Source: an uncultured Flavobacteriales bacterium
GTDB lineage: Bacteria > Bacteroidota > Bacteroidia > Flavobacteriales_D > Sanyastnellaceae
NCBI GenBank assembly: GCA_938074325.1
Contig: CALJFZ010000021.1
Coordinates: 1-64,000 of the forward strand
Length of the DNA: 64,000 nt
Reading direction: 5' to 3'
The notes below the pieces were generated by a model. The model had not been told where the DNA came from and searched no databases. It saw only the letters and a list, made by a program, of their open reading frames with translations. A program made the translations under genes and the position numbers. Within the stretch, counting starts at the first letter, position 1. Every line of letters begins with the position of its first letter. Of this stretch, positions 54,098 to 63,592 are shown piece by piece.

Positions 54098-55129
54098 TTA
54101 AACCGCTTCGACTTCTTCAACTTCGGGCGCCTTGGGTGCTGGGGCCATGGCTTCCTTGATTTTGCCCTCGAGCTCGTCCATCAATTCGGGGTTGTCCTCA
54201 ATCAAAGCACGTACAGCGTCACGGCCTTGTCCCAATTTGGTTTCGCCGTAGCTGAACCAAGAACCCGACTTCTTGATGATGTTCATCTCAACACCGAGGT
54301 CGATGATCTCTCCGGACTTGGAAATGCCTTGACCGTAAAGGATGTCGAATTCCGCGCGGCGGAATGGGGGAGCTACCTTGTTCTTGACAATTTTCACCTT
54401 CGTTCGGTTGCCCATCACCTTGTCACCGTCCTTGATTTGGGACGAACGTCGGATGTCCAATCGTACGGAAGAGTAAAATTTCAACGCATTACCGCCAGTA
54501 GTGGTTTCTGGGTTGCCAAACATCACTCCGATTTTCTCACGCAATTGGTTGATGAAGATGCAGCAGCAGCCGGTCTTGCTGATGGAGCCGGTCAACTTTC
54601 GAAGGGCCTTTGACATCAATCGGGCTTGCAGGCCAACGGAAGAGTCAGACATTTCACCTTCGATCTCTGCACGCGGGGTCAATGCCGCAACGGAGTCGAT
54701 GACAATCAAATCGATGGCGCCAGAGCGAATCAAGTTGTCGGCGATTTCGAGGCCTTGTTCGCCGTTATCCGGCTGAGAGATGAGGAGGTTTTCGGTGTCG
54801 ACACCCAAGTTCTCAGCGTAGAATTTGTCGAATGCGTGCTCCGCATCGATGATGGCACAAATACCGCCTTGCTTTTGAGCTTGCGCGATGGCGTGGATGG
54901 CCAAAGTGGTTTTACCTGAGCTTTCTGGACCGTAGATTTCAACGACACGGCCTTTTGGGTAGCCCTGAATGCCGAGGGCCAAATCCAAGTTCAACGACCC
55001 TGAGGGGATGGCTTCTACTTTTTCAACGGCTTCGTCGCCGAGCTTCATTACGGCACCTTTGCCGTAGGTCTTGTCCATGCGGTCCAAAGTCAACTGGAGC
55101 GCCTTCAGTTTTTGTGCTTCTGCAGACAT
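54098..55129 (-). CDS. recA: Recombinase RecA
   Basis: A 343-aa RecA with Walker [12 protein letters not shown] near residue 66, Walker [20 protein letters not shown], the DNA-binding L1/L2 loops ([31 protein letters not shown]) and an acidic Pro/Glu C-tail. It mediates homologous strand exchange and would promote LexA-type cleavage if present. On the minus strand a TACCTTCG -7-like element lies upstream; no LexA box could be assigned. Confidence 0.98.
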   Translation of the reverse strand: MSAEAQKLKALQLTLDRMDKTYGKGAVMKLGDEAVEKVEAIPSGSLNLDLALGIQGYPKGRVVEIYGPESSGKTTLAIHAIAQAQKQGGICAIIDAEHAFDKFYAENLGVDTENLLISQPDNGEQGLEIADNLIRSGAIDLIVIDSVAALTPRAEIEGEMSDSSVGLQARLMSKALRKLTGSISKTGCCCIFINQLREKIGVMFGNPETTTGGNALKFYSSVRLDIRRSSQIKDGDKVMGNRTKVKIVKNKVAPPFRRAEFDILYGQGISKSGEIIDLGVEMNIIKKSGSWFSYGETKLGQGRDAVRALIEDNPELMDELEGKIKEAMAPAPKAPEVEEVEAV

Positions 55130-55232
55130 TTTTTCTTGTTTTGAGCGAAGGTATCCTACCTACATCGTAATGAACTTACGGAGTAGGGTGTTTTTTGTCA
55201 ACGAAGTGCCCACTTTTGTGAGCGCGAGGGGT

Positions 55233-55709
55233 TTACAGGCCAAATCCCGTCAACACTTCAGCGGCGTGATCCTTCGTTTTTGGTTTGAGAATGACCGACG
55301 CAATGGTTCCAGATTCATCGATCAGGAAGGTGGTGCGGTGCGTCCCTTCGTACTCCTTGCCCATGAACTTTTTCAGGCCCCAAACGCCGAAGGCCTTGTG
55401 AAGGCTGTGGTCTTCGTCGCAAGCCAAATCAAAGGCGATGTTGTATTTGTCAATAAACTTGAGGTGCTTGGCAGCGGGGTCGGGGCTCACGCCCAACACT
55501 TCGATGCTGGCATCGGCGAGCTGGCTGTAGTTCTCCGTGAGGTTGCACGCTTGAGCCGTGCATCCCGGAGTCATGTCTCGGGGATAGAAGTAGAGGGCCA
55601 GTTTCTTGCCCGCGTAGTCCGACAAGGACCGGGAGCTTCCATCTTGTAGGGTGGTTGTAAATGCTGGGGCAGGGGTTCCTGCGGTCAGGGGGGTGGCTGT
55701 GATTGGCAT
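55233..55709 (-). CDS. bcp: Thioredoxin-dependent thiol peroxidase (Bcp/PrxQ)
   Basis: ATG 55709 (MPITATPLTAGTPAPAF) gives 158 aa; the track's TTG 55715 adds two codons. The peroxidatic Cys50 is in DMTPGCTAQACNL, with resolving Cys55 five residues on, the PrxQ alpha-type arrangement. It reduces peroxides with electrons from thioredoxin. It is divergent from priA (71 bp between starts). Confidence 0.95.
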   Translation of the reverse strand: MPITATPLTAGTPAPAFTTTLQDGSSRSLSDYAGKKLALYFYPRDMTPGCTAQACNLTENYSQLADASIEVLGVSPDPAAKHLKFIDKYNIAFDLACDEDHSLHKAFGVWGLKKFMGKEYEGTHRTTFLIDESGTIASVILKPKTKDHAAEVLTGFGL

Positions 55710-55780
55710 GCTCAACTAACAGTTGTTTTTCCTGCAAGTTCGTTAGTTCCTCTGCATAATTCTTCCCAATTTGCCAACCC

Positions 55781-58270
55781 ATGTCAGGTCTACCGCCATA
55801 TGCCGATGTCCTCGTGCCGCTTCCGCTGCCCAACCTGTTGACATACGCAACAGAAGGGGTCGAGGAGCAGTTGGAAATCGGCATGCGCGTCGTGGTTCAA
55901 GTGGGCGTTCGAAAGCGGTACACCGGGGTGGTTTGTCGCTTGCATTCAACCCCACCGGATGGCTACAGAGCACGCCCCTTGGACGCGGTCGTCGACGAGC
56001 GTCCTGTGGTGACTGCTGCGCAGTTGCACTTGTGGGAATGGATGGCCACTTATTATTTGTGCACACGGGGAGAGGTCATGGCCGCAGCCCTGCCGACAGG
56101 TCTGAAGCTCTCCAGTCAAACGCGTTTAGTCGTCCATCCAGAAGCGGATCTGATGCGCCTCAGAGGATTGGCACCGCAGGCCCAAGCATTGTTCGATGCC
56201 ATTGAGTTGCGGAAGGGCATTCAACTGTCAGAGGCCTCGGATGTATTGGATTTGAAACATCCGCAGCGTTGGGTGAACCAATTGGTCGAAGCCCAGCTCA
56301 TTGTTTCTGAAGAGGAATGGAAGGAGCGGTACAAACCCAAAACCGAACGCACGCTCCAACTGCCAAATGAGCTTCAAGAAGAGTCGGCTTTGTCCGATGC
56401 CTTGGACGCATTGGACCGCAGGGCGCCTAAGCAATCCCGGGTGCTGACTGCGTTTTTGCAACTGCTCGAAGAGCATGGTTTGAATAGAACGGGAACATTG
56501 AGGGAAAAGGAAGTGCTGGAAAGGGCCGACGCGGACACCGCTGCCATTGGCCGCATGGCGAGCAAAGGTTTGTGGGTACGAGGTGAACAAAACGTAGAAA
56601 GCGAATCGACAGGTCCGCACGCTGACCAAACAAAGCCGCTTCCTGCATTGAGTTCAACGCAAACAAGAGCGTACAAGGAACTCCAAACGAGCCGGGAGGG
56701 GAACCGCATGGCGCTGTTGCACGGGGTGACGGGTTCTGGCAAGACGGAGGTGTACATCCACCTCATTGCCGACGCATTGGAACGTGGGCAGACAGTGCTG
56801 TTCCTTGTGCCGGAAATTGCATTGACCACGCAATTGATTCAGCGGTTGGCGCATCATTTTGCGGCCTTCCTGCATGTCTATCACAGCCGTTTCACAAGGA
56901 GGGAGCAGACCGAAACATGGCTTGAAGTGCTCGGCAAGGGCAACCCGATGCCCAAGTTGGTCGTGGGACCGAGATCCGCCTTGTTTCTGCCCCTGCAGGG
57001 CCTGGGACTCATCATTGTCGACGAGGAGCATGAGCCGAGCTTCAAACAATACGATCCGGCCCCGCGCTACCAAGCACGAGACGTGGCGATGTGGATGGCC
57101 GCGCGGGAAGGGGCTTTTTGTGTGCTGGGATCGGCAACCCCTTCTGTGGAAACGCATTGGCTTGCATCAGAAGGAAGGATGGACCGTGTTGAAATGTCCG
57201 AGCGGTATGGAGGCGTCATGTTGCCCGAGATATGGTGTGCCGACTTGCGCAAAGCCCACCGCCAACGCGCCATGCACGGGCACTTCACGCGGCTGTTGAA
57301 ATTGGAAATGGAGGCGGTATTGGAGTCGGGTAGGCAGGTTATTCTCTTCCAAAATCGCCGCGGGTACAGCCCCATGTGGCAATGCGAAACGTGCGCGTGG
57401 ATTCCGGAATGCGAACGCTGCGATGTGCCCTTGACCGTGCACAAGTGGAAGAACGAACTCAACTGCCACCACTGTGGCTACGTGGTCGATCCGCCTCCCC
57501 CGGTGTGCGTTTCGTGCGGCAAGGCGACCATGAAACCCAAAGGCCTAGGTACGGAGCGGATCGAAGAGGAATTGGCCGAACATTTTCCCGATGCACGCGT
57601 GGCGCGAATGGACGCCGATACCACACGTAGCCGCCACGGACATCAGCGATTGGTGCGTGCCTTTGCCAACCGCGAGTTTGATGTGCTGGTGGGAACTCAG
57701 ATGGTCACGAAAGGGTTGGATTTTGCGCATGTAGGCCTCGTAGGCGTGCTCAGCGCAGACCGCATGCTGAATTTTCCGGACTTCCGAAGTTTTGAGCGCG
57801 CTTACCAAATGCTCACCCAGGTCGCCGGCCGTGCAGGCCGTTCTGGAGAACGCGGCAAAGTCATCTTGCAGACGTTCAATCCCGATCACTGGGTCATGAC
57901 CAAGGTGATGGCCAATGATTACCACGGATTGGTTAACCAAGAGTTGATTGAACGCAAAAACTACCGCTATCCGCCGTTTGTTCGGTTGATTCGTCTGACC
58001 CTCAAGCACACGGATGTGGGCCGGTTGGACGTGGCGGCGGAGGTCTTGGCAGCGCGATTGACCCAGCGGTTCATGGCGCGCGTCATCGGCCCCGAGACCC
58101 CAATGATCAGCCGCATCAACGATTTGCATCACCGCGTGTTGTTGCTCAAGTTTGAACGCGAGTTGCGTCCGGATCAGTACAAGCCTTTGCTCGAAACTGA
58201 CCTCGCTGCGTTTCGCGCAGATGACCGTTTCAAGCGCATACGCCTCATCGTTGACGTTGATCCGGTCTGA
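55781..58270 (+). CDS. priA: Primosomal protein N' (replication restart helicase)
   Basis: An 829-aa PriA. The 3'-DNA-binding domain fills about residues 1-110. The helicase follows with Walker A GVTGSGKTEVY, the DEEH box IVDEEHEPSFKQ, and a zinc-binding insertion with eight Cys (CETC...ECERC...CHHC...CVSC). Motif V-VI (GTQMVTKGLDFAHVGLVGVL, QVAGRAGRSGERG) is present. It reloads DnaB at stalled forks. The 3' end overlaps the convergent propeller gene by 26 bp. Confidence 0.97.
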   Translation: MSGLPPYADVLVPLPLPNLLTYATEGVEEQLEIGMRVVVQVGVRKRYTGVVCRLHSTPPDGYRARPLDAVVDERPVVTAAQLHLWEWMATYYLCTRGEVMAAALPTGLKLSSQTRLVVHPEADLMRLRGLAPQAQALFDAIELRKGIQLSEASDVLDLKHPQRWVNQLVEAQLIVSEEEWKERYKPKTERTLQLPNELQEESALSDALDALDRRAPKQSRVLTAFLQLLEEHGLNRTGTLREKEVLERADADTAAIGRMASKGLWVRGEQNVESESTGPHADQTKPLPALSSTQTRAYKELQTSREGNRMALLHGVTGSGKTEVYIHLIADALERGQTVLFLVPEIALTTQLIQRLAHHFAAFLHVYHSRFTRREQTETWLEVLGKGNPMPKLVVGPRSALFLPLQGLGLIIVDEEHEPSFKQYDPAPRYQARDVAMWMAAREGAFCVLGSATPSVETHWLASEGRMDRVEMSERYGGVMLPEIWCADLRKAHRQRAMHGHFTRLLKLEMEAVLESGRQVILFQNRRGYSPMWQCETCAWIPECERCDVPLTVHKWKNELNCHHCGYVVDPPPPVCVSCGKATMKPKGLGTERIEEELAEHFPDARVARMDADTTRSRHGHQRLVRAFANREFDVLVGTQMVTKGLDFAHVGLVGVLSADRMLNFPDFRSFERAYQMLTQVAGRAGRSGERGKVILQTFNPDHWVMTKVMANDYHGLVNQELIERKNYRYPPFVRLIRLTLKHTDVGRLDVAAEVLAARLTQRFMARVIGPETPMISRINDLHHRVLLLKFERELRPDQYKPLLETDLAAFRADDRFKRIRLIVDVDPV

Positions 58271-59318
58271 CGCTGAATCGTTGCCCGCGTGGCGAAACGA
58301 TTTGCAAAATCCCGAACACGTTCGCGTCCCAATTCAGGCGCTCCAATGGCACCAATGTCGGGGCCGCAGGCAGCTCCAATCGCTGGGAATCCACCAATTG
58401 CCCGTTGAATGTGTAGGCCTGAATGACCCATGATCCGGCAACGGGAGAAGACAGGTTCAATCCCTGTGCGGACCATCGCGCGAATTCTTCAGTGACGGCA
58501 GCCACATCAATAGAGTTCACGGTTCCAAACGAGTGAAAGGACGGTGTGCCATTGCCGCTGTTGGCTACACCAAGGGTGTCGGTCTCGATGGCATAGCTGA
58601 TGTCCGCTGGGTTCGATAGGCCAGAGCCCGCTCCTTGGACGACGGTTTCAGCCGTGGCAAAGTCGTTGGAATACCGCGTGATGCGAGCAGGGGACCACGA
58701 ACTGACATAAAACTGCCCAGCACCGTCCATGTCCACGCCGTCGAGGTTGCCCAGCCCCGTGTTCAGAACAATGCTGAATTCACCCGTTTCCAAATCCACA
58801 TCCAGAATGGGGGCATTGCCACCCCAATTGACTACGATGGCGCGGTTATTGGCCTCATCGATGACCACACCGTTTGGGGTGGTGCCTGTGGCGTTGACCA
58901 ACACTTCGGAGCTCATGTTGGCCGGGTCGCTGATGTCCACCCGGTGGAGTTTGCCGGTGCTGAAGTCGCTGATGACCAGTTCGCCGTTTCGGCTGCCCAT
59001 GCCATTCAAGAATCCTGCTCCAGAGATAGGGAGGCTGCCCACCAATTCTGCAGTGGTCAGATCGTAGGCGCGCACGACGTTGCTGCCAATCGCAAACAAG
59101 TGCCCGTCCACCACCTCCATGCCATGGGTGGCGGACCCATTGCCGAAATAGGCATATGAATCGCCGCCGTCGTACGTTTCCAGAATGCTCGAACTGTTGG
59201 AAATGAACCAACGGTTTTGCGAGGGATCATACTCCGCGGCTTCGATGACGCTCGGGGTTTGTGCGCTGAGCGCATTGCACAGGCCAGCGGCTAGAAGGAA
59301 GGAATACATTCGATTCAT
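58245..59318 (-). CDS. Secreted NHL/SMP-30-like propeller with probable T9SS-type C-terminus
   Basis: ATG 59318 gives 357 aa with a good signal (MNRMYSFLLAAGLCNALSAQ); the track start is 87 codons upstream in other genes. The body shows repeated propeller blades (VIEAAEYDPSQNRWFISNSS, MEVVDGHLFAIGSNVVRAYD, NLDGVDMDGAGQFYVSSWSP). The last 65 residues (VAGSWVIQAYTFNGQLVDSQ...GILQIVSPRG) look like a sorting domain, though less typical. Its ATG overlaps the stop of the small membrane protein. Confidence 0.83.
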   Translation of the reverse strand: MNRMYSFLLAAGLCNALSAQTPSVIEAAEYDPSQNRWFISNSSSILETYDGGDSYAYFGNGSATHGMEVVDGHLFAIGSNVVRAYDLTTAELVGSLPISGAGFLNGMGSRNGELVISDFSTGKLHRVDISDPANMSSEVLVNATGTTPNGVVIDEANNRAIVVNWGGNAPILDVDLETGEFSIVLNTGLGNLDGVDMDGAGQFYVSSWSPARITRYSNDFATAETVVQGAGSGLSNPADISYAIETDTLGVANSGNGTPSFHSFGTVNSIDVAAVTEEFARWSAQGLNLSSPVAGSWVIQAYTFNGQLVDSQRLELPAAPTLVPLERLNWDANVFGILQIVSPRGQRFSVRPDQRQR

Positions 59319-59599
59319 GAGGGATCCTGGTTTTCGGGGGGTTGCGATTTTACATAGAGCCGTGAAGTGCCTGCCCAGAAGGCGGTAAAGAGCAATGTTG
59401 CGGCAATGGCGTAAAGTACGAAGGAAGGGGGCTCCGCCACTTCGGGAACCGAAGGGGCATCCCAGACGCTCCCTGCATTGCCCTGCACGATGTCCCGAAT
59501 GCGGCGCCATGCATTGCGCATGAGGTAATAGCTTCCCAAGCCCACGATGGGAGCGAGGATGAGCCATGCACGAAACCACGGTTCATAAAGGCGTTTCAT
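59315..59599 (-). CDS. Small two-helix membrane protein
   Basis: ATG 59599 (MKRLYEPWFRAWLILAPIVG) gives 94 aa; the track's 59698 start is inside yggS. Two membrane helices (WLILAPIVGLGSYYLM and FVLYAIAATLLFTAFWAG) flank a short charged loop. Family unknown. It is linked on both sides by ATGA overlaps, so it is translated with yggS and the propeller gene. Confidence 0.75.
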   Translation of the reverse strand: MKRLYEPWFRAWLILAPIVGLGSYYLMRNAWRRIRDIVQGNAGSVWDAPSVPEVAEPPSFVLYAIAATLLFTAFWAGTSRLYVKSQPPENQDPS

Positions 59600-60255
59600 C
59601 GGCTGCCAAAGATTGAGCTTCCAATCCTCACCAATGTCGATCCTTCGTCGACTGCAATGCGCCAATCCCCGCTCATCCCCATGGAACACGTGTCCCAATC
59701 TCCTGGATTGAATCGCTCATACAGGGTGCGCAGGCCTCGGAATTCCTTTCCTATTTGGCGCTCATCTTCAGTGAAGGTGGCCATTCCCATCAAGCCGCAG
59801 ATACGTGTGTTGGTCAAAGGCGTTCGCACGAGTTCATTCAAACAAGCACCGAGCTGTGCCTCGGTCATGCCGTGCTTCTGTTCTTCCTCTGCAATGTGGA
59901 GTTGAAGCAACACAGCCGATTGGAGGTCAGCGTTGCGGCTGCGCTTGTCGATTTCGAGCAGCAGGCGATCGCTGTCCACCGCATGGATGAGGTGGGCGTG
60001 GGGGATGACTTGCTTGACTTTGTTTGTTTGCAGGTGGCCAATGTGATGCCAACGCACGGTTTGGCTGGAAAAGTGATCGGCTTTTTCGGCGAGTTCTTGA
60101 ACGCGGTTTTCACCGAGGTCAATTTGATCAGCGTCCAAGGCTTGTTGGAGCATGTCAACCGGTTTGGTCTTGCTCACGGCGACTAGGGTCACGTCGGCGG
60201 GCAATTCGGCCCGAATCGCTCGAATGCGATGCGCAATGGAATCTGTGGGTGTCAT
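59596..60255 (-). CDS. PLP homeostasis protein (YggS/PROSC family)
   Basis: A 219-aa protein that binds pyridoxal phosphate and buffers its level. The PLP Lys is in VTLVAVSKTKPVDM; other motifs are LGENRVQELAEKA, WHHIGHLQTNKVK and the C-terminal SMGMSGDWRIAVDEGSTLVR phosphate-binding segment. It fits an operon with the PLP enzyme SerC. The start overlaps the DUF1015 stop. Confidence 0.95.
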   Translation of the reverse strand: MTPTDSIAHRIRAIRAELPADVTLVAVSKTKPVDMLQQALDADQIDLGENRVQELAEKADHFSSQTVRWHHIGHLQTNKVKQVIPHAHLIHAVDSDRLLLEIDKRSRNADLQSAVLLQLHIAEEEQKHGMTEAQLGACLNELVRTPLTNTRICGLMGMATFTEDERQIGKEFRGLRTLYERFNPGDWDTCSMGMSGDWRIAVDEGSTLVRIGSSIFGSR

Positions 60256-61481
60256 TGGATTTCGTGAATGAACAGTCCGCTGCGCAGTTTGGGTTCAATC
60301 CACGTGCTTTTGGGGGGTAAAAACCCTTGGGCATCGGCGGTCTCCATCAGCTGCGCGGAAGTGACGGCATGCAATTCAAACACAGCACGGTCGGGGTATT
60401 TGTTCAAACGCGCTTTCAAATCCACCGAGTTGGTTGTGCCGGGTACGTATGTCAGCCGCGCATCATTGCGTGCGTCTTTCACGTCGAAGAGCCGCTCAAA
60501 AATGAGCTTTTGGAGAATTTCCGCGTCGACCTGATGGCGCTCAACGCTTGCTTCTTTCCATTGCAATGCCCACGACTGTTCGGTTGTGTGCACATGCACG
60601 TTGCCGACGCTTTCTGGGGCGCCTGCTTCTGGGGTAATGCGCGACCACGTCAGTTGATCCTGTAACGTATTGAACGCTGCCTCCCACTGTTCGATGCCCC
60701 ACCCTCCGTGAGCCAATTCGCGGTGGTACGGCCGGATGATGAGTTCCGATGCAGGTACGGCAAATGCCAGGACGTCTTGTTTGGCAGCAGTGTCCGGGTG
60801 CTTTTCGGCGAGGCGTTGACTGGATGCGATGCGGTGGTGTCCGTCTGCGAGGTAAAGCGACGGCACCGCTTCGAGTAGGGGCGTAAGCGCTGGTGCCGCT
60901 TCTGCGCTCACCAACCATATGGTGTGGCGGATGCGGTCGGTCGTGCTGAAATCCATGTCAGCTTCGTGCGCCGCGGTCCAATGGGCAATCCACTCATTGA
61001 CCGCTCGGCCCGCAACATCTGTATCAGGGTACATGCACAAGACCGGTTCCGCATGACACCCCACCGTTTCCAAGTACCGAGCAAAGAGTTTTTCACGCTT
61101 CTCCAGCGTTTGTTCGTGGAGTTTGAGCCGACCGTTTGCGATGTCCTCCATGCCCAAAATCCCCACGACACCTGTACACACGTGTGCCTCCGTAGTCTGA
61201 CGGTAGAGCGCGTAGGTAGGGTGTGGATGGGCTTGGAGCCACCCGTTGGTCAAAAAATCTTCAAACCGTTGCCGCACCAAGCGGTAAAATCCATCCGACC
61301 CTCTTTTCGCCGGGGACTTTCCTGTCCCAGCGGGATTGATGACGTGGAGGTAGGAATACGGGTTGCGGTCAAGTTTGTCCTGCAACTCGGCCTTCCCATA
61401 ACTCAGATAGGAACGGGAGGCAACCAAATGGGGTTTGTCCTTTGCGGGGACAATGATGCGAAACGGATTGAACCAGGTCAA
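60252..61481 (-). CDS. DUF1015 protein
   Basis: A 409-aa protein beginning at TTG 61481, which overlaps the serA stop (TTGA); no ATG exists near the N-terminus, whose NPFRIIVPAKDKPHLVAS matches the family start. DUF1015 features include DRNPYSYLHVINP, HEQTLEKREKLFARYLE and YLADGHHRIASSQRLA. The family often lies next to serA in Bacteroidota and has been proposed to have kinase-like activity on serine; here I claim only the context. Confidence 0.9.
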   Translation of the reverse strand: MTWFNPFRIIVPAKDKPHLVASRSYLSYGKAELQDKLDRNPYSYLHVINPAGTGKSPAKRGSDGFYRLVRQRFEDFLTNGWLQAHPHPTYALYRQTTEAHVCTGVVGILGMEDIANGRLKLHEQTLEKREKLFARYLETVGCHAEPVLCMYPDTDVAGRAVNEWIAHWTAAHEADMDFSTTDRIRHTIWLVSAEAAPALTPLLEAVPSLYLADGHHRIASSQRLAEKHPDTAAKQDVLAFAVPASELIIRPYHRELAHGGWGIEQWEAAFNTLQDQLTWSRITPEAGAPESVGNVHVHTTEQSWALQWKEASVERHQVDAEILQKLIFERLFDVKDARNDARLTYVPGTTNSVDLKARLNKYPDRAVFELHAVTSAQLMETADAQGFLPPKSTWIEPKLRSGLFIHEIQ

Positions 61482-62443
61482 GCGGGTTGTTTTGCGCTAA
61501 TTTCCTGCACAATCTGGGCAATTTCCAAACCAATGCGTTCCTGAGCAGCACCGGTTGCAGCACCCACGTGCGGAGTGAGCGAAACCCGGGGGTGACGCAG
61601 GACGTCTTGACGCGGCTTGGGTTCGCCCACAAACACGTCCACACCTGCACCGCTCAATTGGCCGGAATCCAATGCTTCAAGCATGGCATCTTCGTCCACA
61701 ACTCCACCGCGGGCGGCATTCAGCAAGATGGCTCCGGGCTTCATTTTGGCAATTGCAGCAGCATCGATAACGGCTTGTCCGTCTGCCTGTGCTGGAATGT
61801 GCAAGCTCATGGCATCGGCTTGTTGAAGGGCTTCGTCCAAGGTGACCAGGGGTACATCCACCGAGATTGTTTGTCCAGCGAAGTCGAGATCCAAGGTCTT
61901 CGTTCCCGTGGATTGGTCCACCCCGAGGACCTTCATGCCACAGCCAAGTGCATAGTGGGCCAATGATTGTCCAATTCGACCGAACCCTACGATGGCGAGG
62001 GTCATCCCACGCAATTCCCTTCCCTTGCCGTAGGCCTTTTTCAAAGACTTGAATTGCTCAACGCCTTCAACGGGCATGCGCCGGTTGCTGTCGTGCAGGA
62101 AACGGCTCAACGTAAACAGGTGGCCCATGACCAACTCGGCCACGCTTTGTGAACTGGCTGCAGGCGTGTTGTTGACTTGGACTCCTTTCGAACGGGCATA
62201 GGCCACGTCGATGTTGTCCATGCCGACGCCTCCGCGGATGATGAACTTGAGGTTGGGACAAGCATCAATGAGGGGCTCGCGCACTTTGGTGGCGCTGCGC
62301 ACGAGCAAGCCGTCCACATTTTCTGTATTGATGAAATCCGCGAGGTTTTCTGCGGCAATGAAGTCAGTCCAAACGCGGTGTCCCGCTTCTTCTAGTGCGG
62401 CGAGTCCTGCTGGGCTGATGCCGTCGTTGGCCAAAATGTTCAT
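61478..62443 (-). CDS. serA: D-3-phosphoglycerate dehydrogenase-type 2-hydroxyacid dehydrogenase
   Basis: A 321-aa NAD-dependent dehydrogenase, first step of serine synthesis. NAD-binding LAIVGFGRIGQSLAHYALGC and the catalytic Arg/Glu/His (LLNAARGGVVDEDAML, LTPHVGAATGAAQERI) are present. It is the short form without an ACT domain, so allosteric inhibition by serine is not expected. The gene next to serC supports the pathway assignment. Confidence 0.92.
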   Translation of the reverse strand: MNILANDGISPAGLAALEEAGHRVWTDFIAAENLADFINTENVDGLLVRSATKVREPLIDACPNLKFIIRGGVGMDNIDVAYARSKGVQVNNTPAASSQSVAELVMGHLFTLSRFLHDSNRRMPVEGVEQFKSLKKAYGKGRELRGMTLAIVGFGRIGQSLAHYALGCGMKVLGVDQSTGTKTLDLDFAGQTISVDVPLVTLDEALQQADAMSLHIPAQADGQAVIDAAAIAKMKPGAILLNAARGGVVDEDAMLEALDSGQLSGAGVDVFVGEPKPRQDVLRHPRVSLTPHVGAATGAAQERIGLEIAQIVQEISAKQPA

Positions 62444-62471
62444 GATAATCAGGTCGGGGGAATGGGGTTTG

Positions 62472-63539
62472 TTATCCTTCTTGTTCTAATGCGCGCATGG
62501 TCTCAACGAGGGTTTCGACCGATTCGATGGGCAAAGCATTGTACATCGATGCCCGGTAACCACCGACGCTGCGGTGTCCTTTCAAGCCACTGATACCTGC
62601 CGAGTTCCACAGTGCATCGAAGCGCTCGGCTTTGGAATCGTCGGTGAGTCGGAAGGTGGCATTCATGTTCGAACGACTGTTGACATGGGCATGTCCTTCA
62701 AACAATGGGTTGCGATCGATTTCTGAGTAAATCAGTTGAGCCTTGGCCTCGTTGCGTTGCTGCATGGCCGCTACGCCGCCGTTGGCCTTAATCCAGCGCA
62801 AAGTCAGGAGCGTGACGTACACGGGGAAGACGGGTGGTGTATTGAACATGCTGTCCTTGCTCGCGTGGACTGAAAGGTCCAAATAGGAAGGAAGTGTGCG
62901 ACCGGTCTTCCCCAGTGGCTCTCGGTCAAACGCATACATCACGGTGCCTGCAGGGCCCATGTTCTTCTGCGCTCCCGCGTAAATAATGTGGTAGGGATTG
63001 GCATCGAACGTGCGCGAAAAGATGTCCGAGCTCATGTCTGCGACGAGGGGTACCCCAGCTTCGGGCGTGCCACTGAATTGCGTCCCGAAAATGGTGTTGT
63101 TCGAAGTGTAGTGCAAGAAACTCGAGCCAGCAGGTGGAGCATCACATGCAGGGATTCGGTCGTAGTTGCTGTCTTTCGATGAGCCGACTACATGAATGTC
63201 CCCCAGCAATTTGGCCTCCTTGATTGCCTTGGCTGACCATGTCCCTGAGTCCACATAAGCGGCTTGGCCACCATCGGGGAGGAGGTTGATTGCAGAGGTG
63301 TAAAAACCCAAACTGGCTCCGCCTTGCAGGAACAACACGTCAAAACGCTCAGGCAGATTGAGGAGTTCCTTGGTTAGCGCGCGCGCTTCTTCCATCACGG
63401 CAACAAAGTCTTTGCTGCGATGCGAAATTTCAATGAGGGAGAGCCCCAGTCCATTGAAGTCGTTGACTGCTGCTGCGGCCTCCTCCAACACGGAAGGAGG
63501 AAGGATGCATGGCCCTGCCGAAAAGTTGTGGATTTTCAT
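62472..63539 (-). CDS. serC: Phosphoserine aminotransferase
   Basis: ATG 63539 (MKIHNFSAGPCILPPSVLEE) gives 355 aa; the track's earlier start adds 19 unrelated residues. PLP Lys lies in IIYAGAQKNMGPAGT and substrate-binding residues are in EISHRSKDF and LFLQGGASLGF. It converts 3-phosphohydroxypyruvate to phosphoserine and can also serve PLP synthesis. It lies 28 bp before serA. Confidence 0.96.
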   Translation of the reverse strand: MKIHNFSAGPCILPPSVLEEAAAAVNDFNGLGLSLIEISHRSKDFVAVMEEARALTKELLNLPERFDVLFLQGGASLGFYTSAINLLPDGGQAAYVDSGTWSAKAIKEAKLLGDIHVVGSSKDSNYDRIPACDAPPAGSSFLHYTSNNTIFGTQFSGTPEAGVPLVADMSSDIFSRTFDANPYHIIYAGAQKNMGPAGTVMYAFDREPLGKTGRTLPSYLDLSVHASKDSMFNTPPVFPVYVTLLTLRWIKANGGVAAMQQRNEAKAQLIYSEIDRNPLFEGHAHVNSRSNMNATFRLTDDSKAERFDALWNSAGISGLKGHRSVGGYRASMYNALPIESVETLVETMRALEQEG

Positions 63540-63592
63540 GGTGCAAATTTCAGCGATGCAATCGGGAACTCCGTTAATTCCACGTTGATTTT

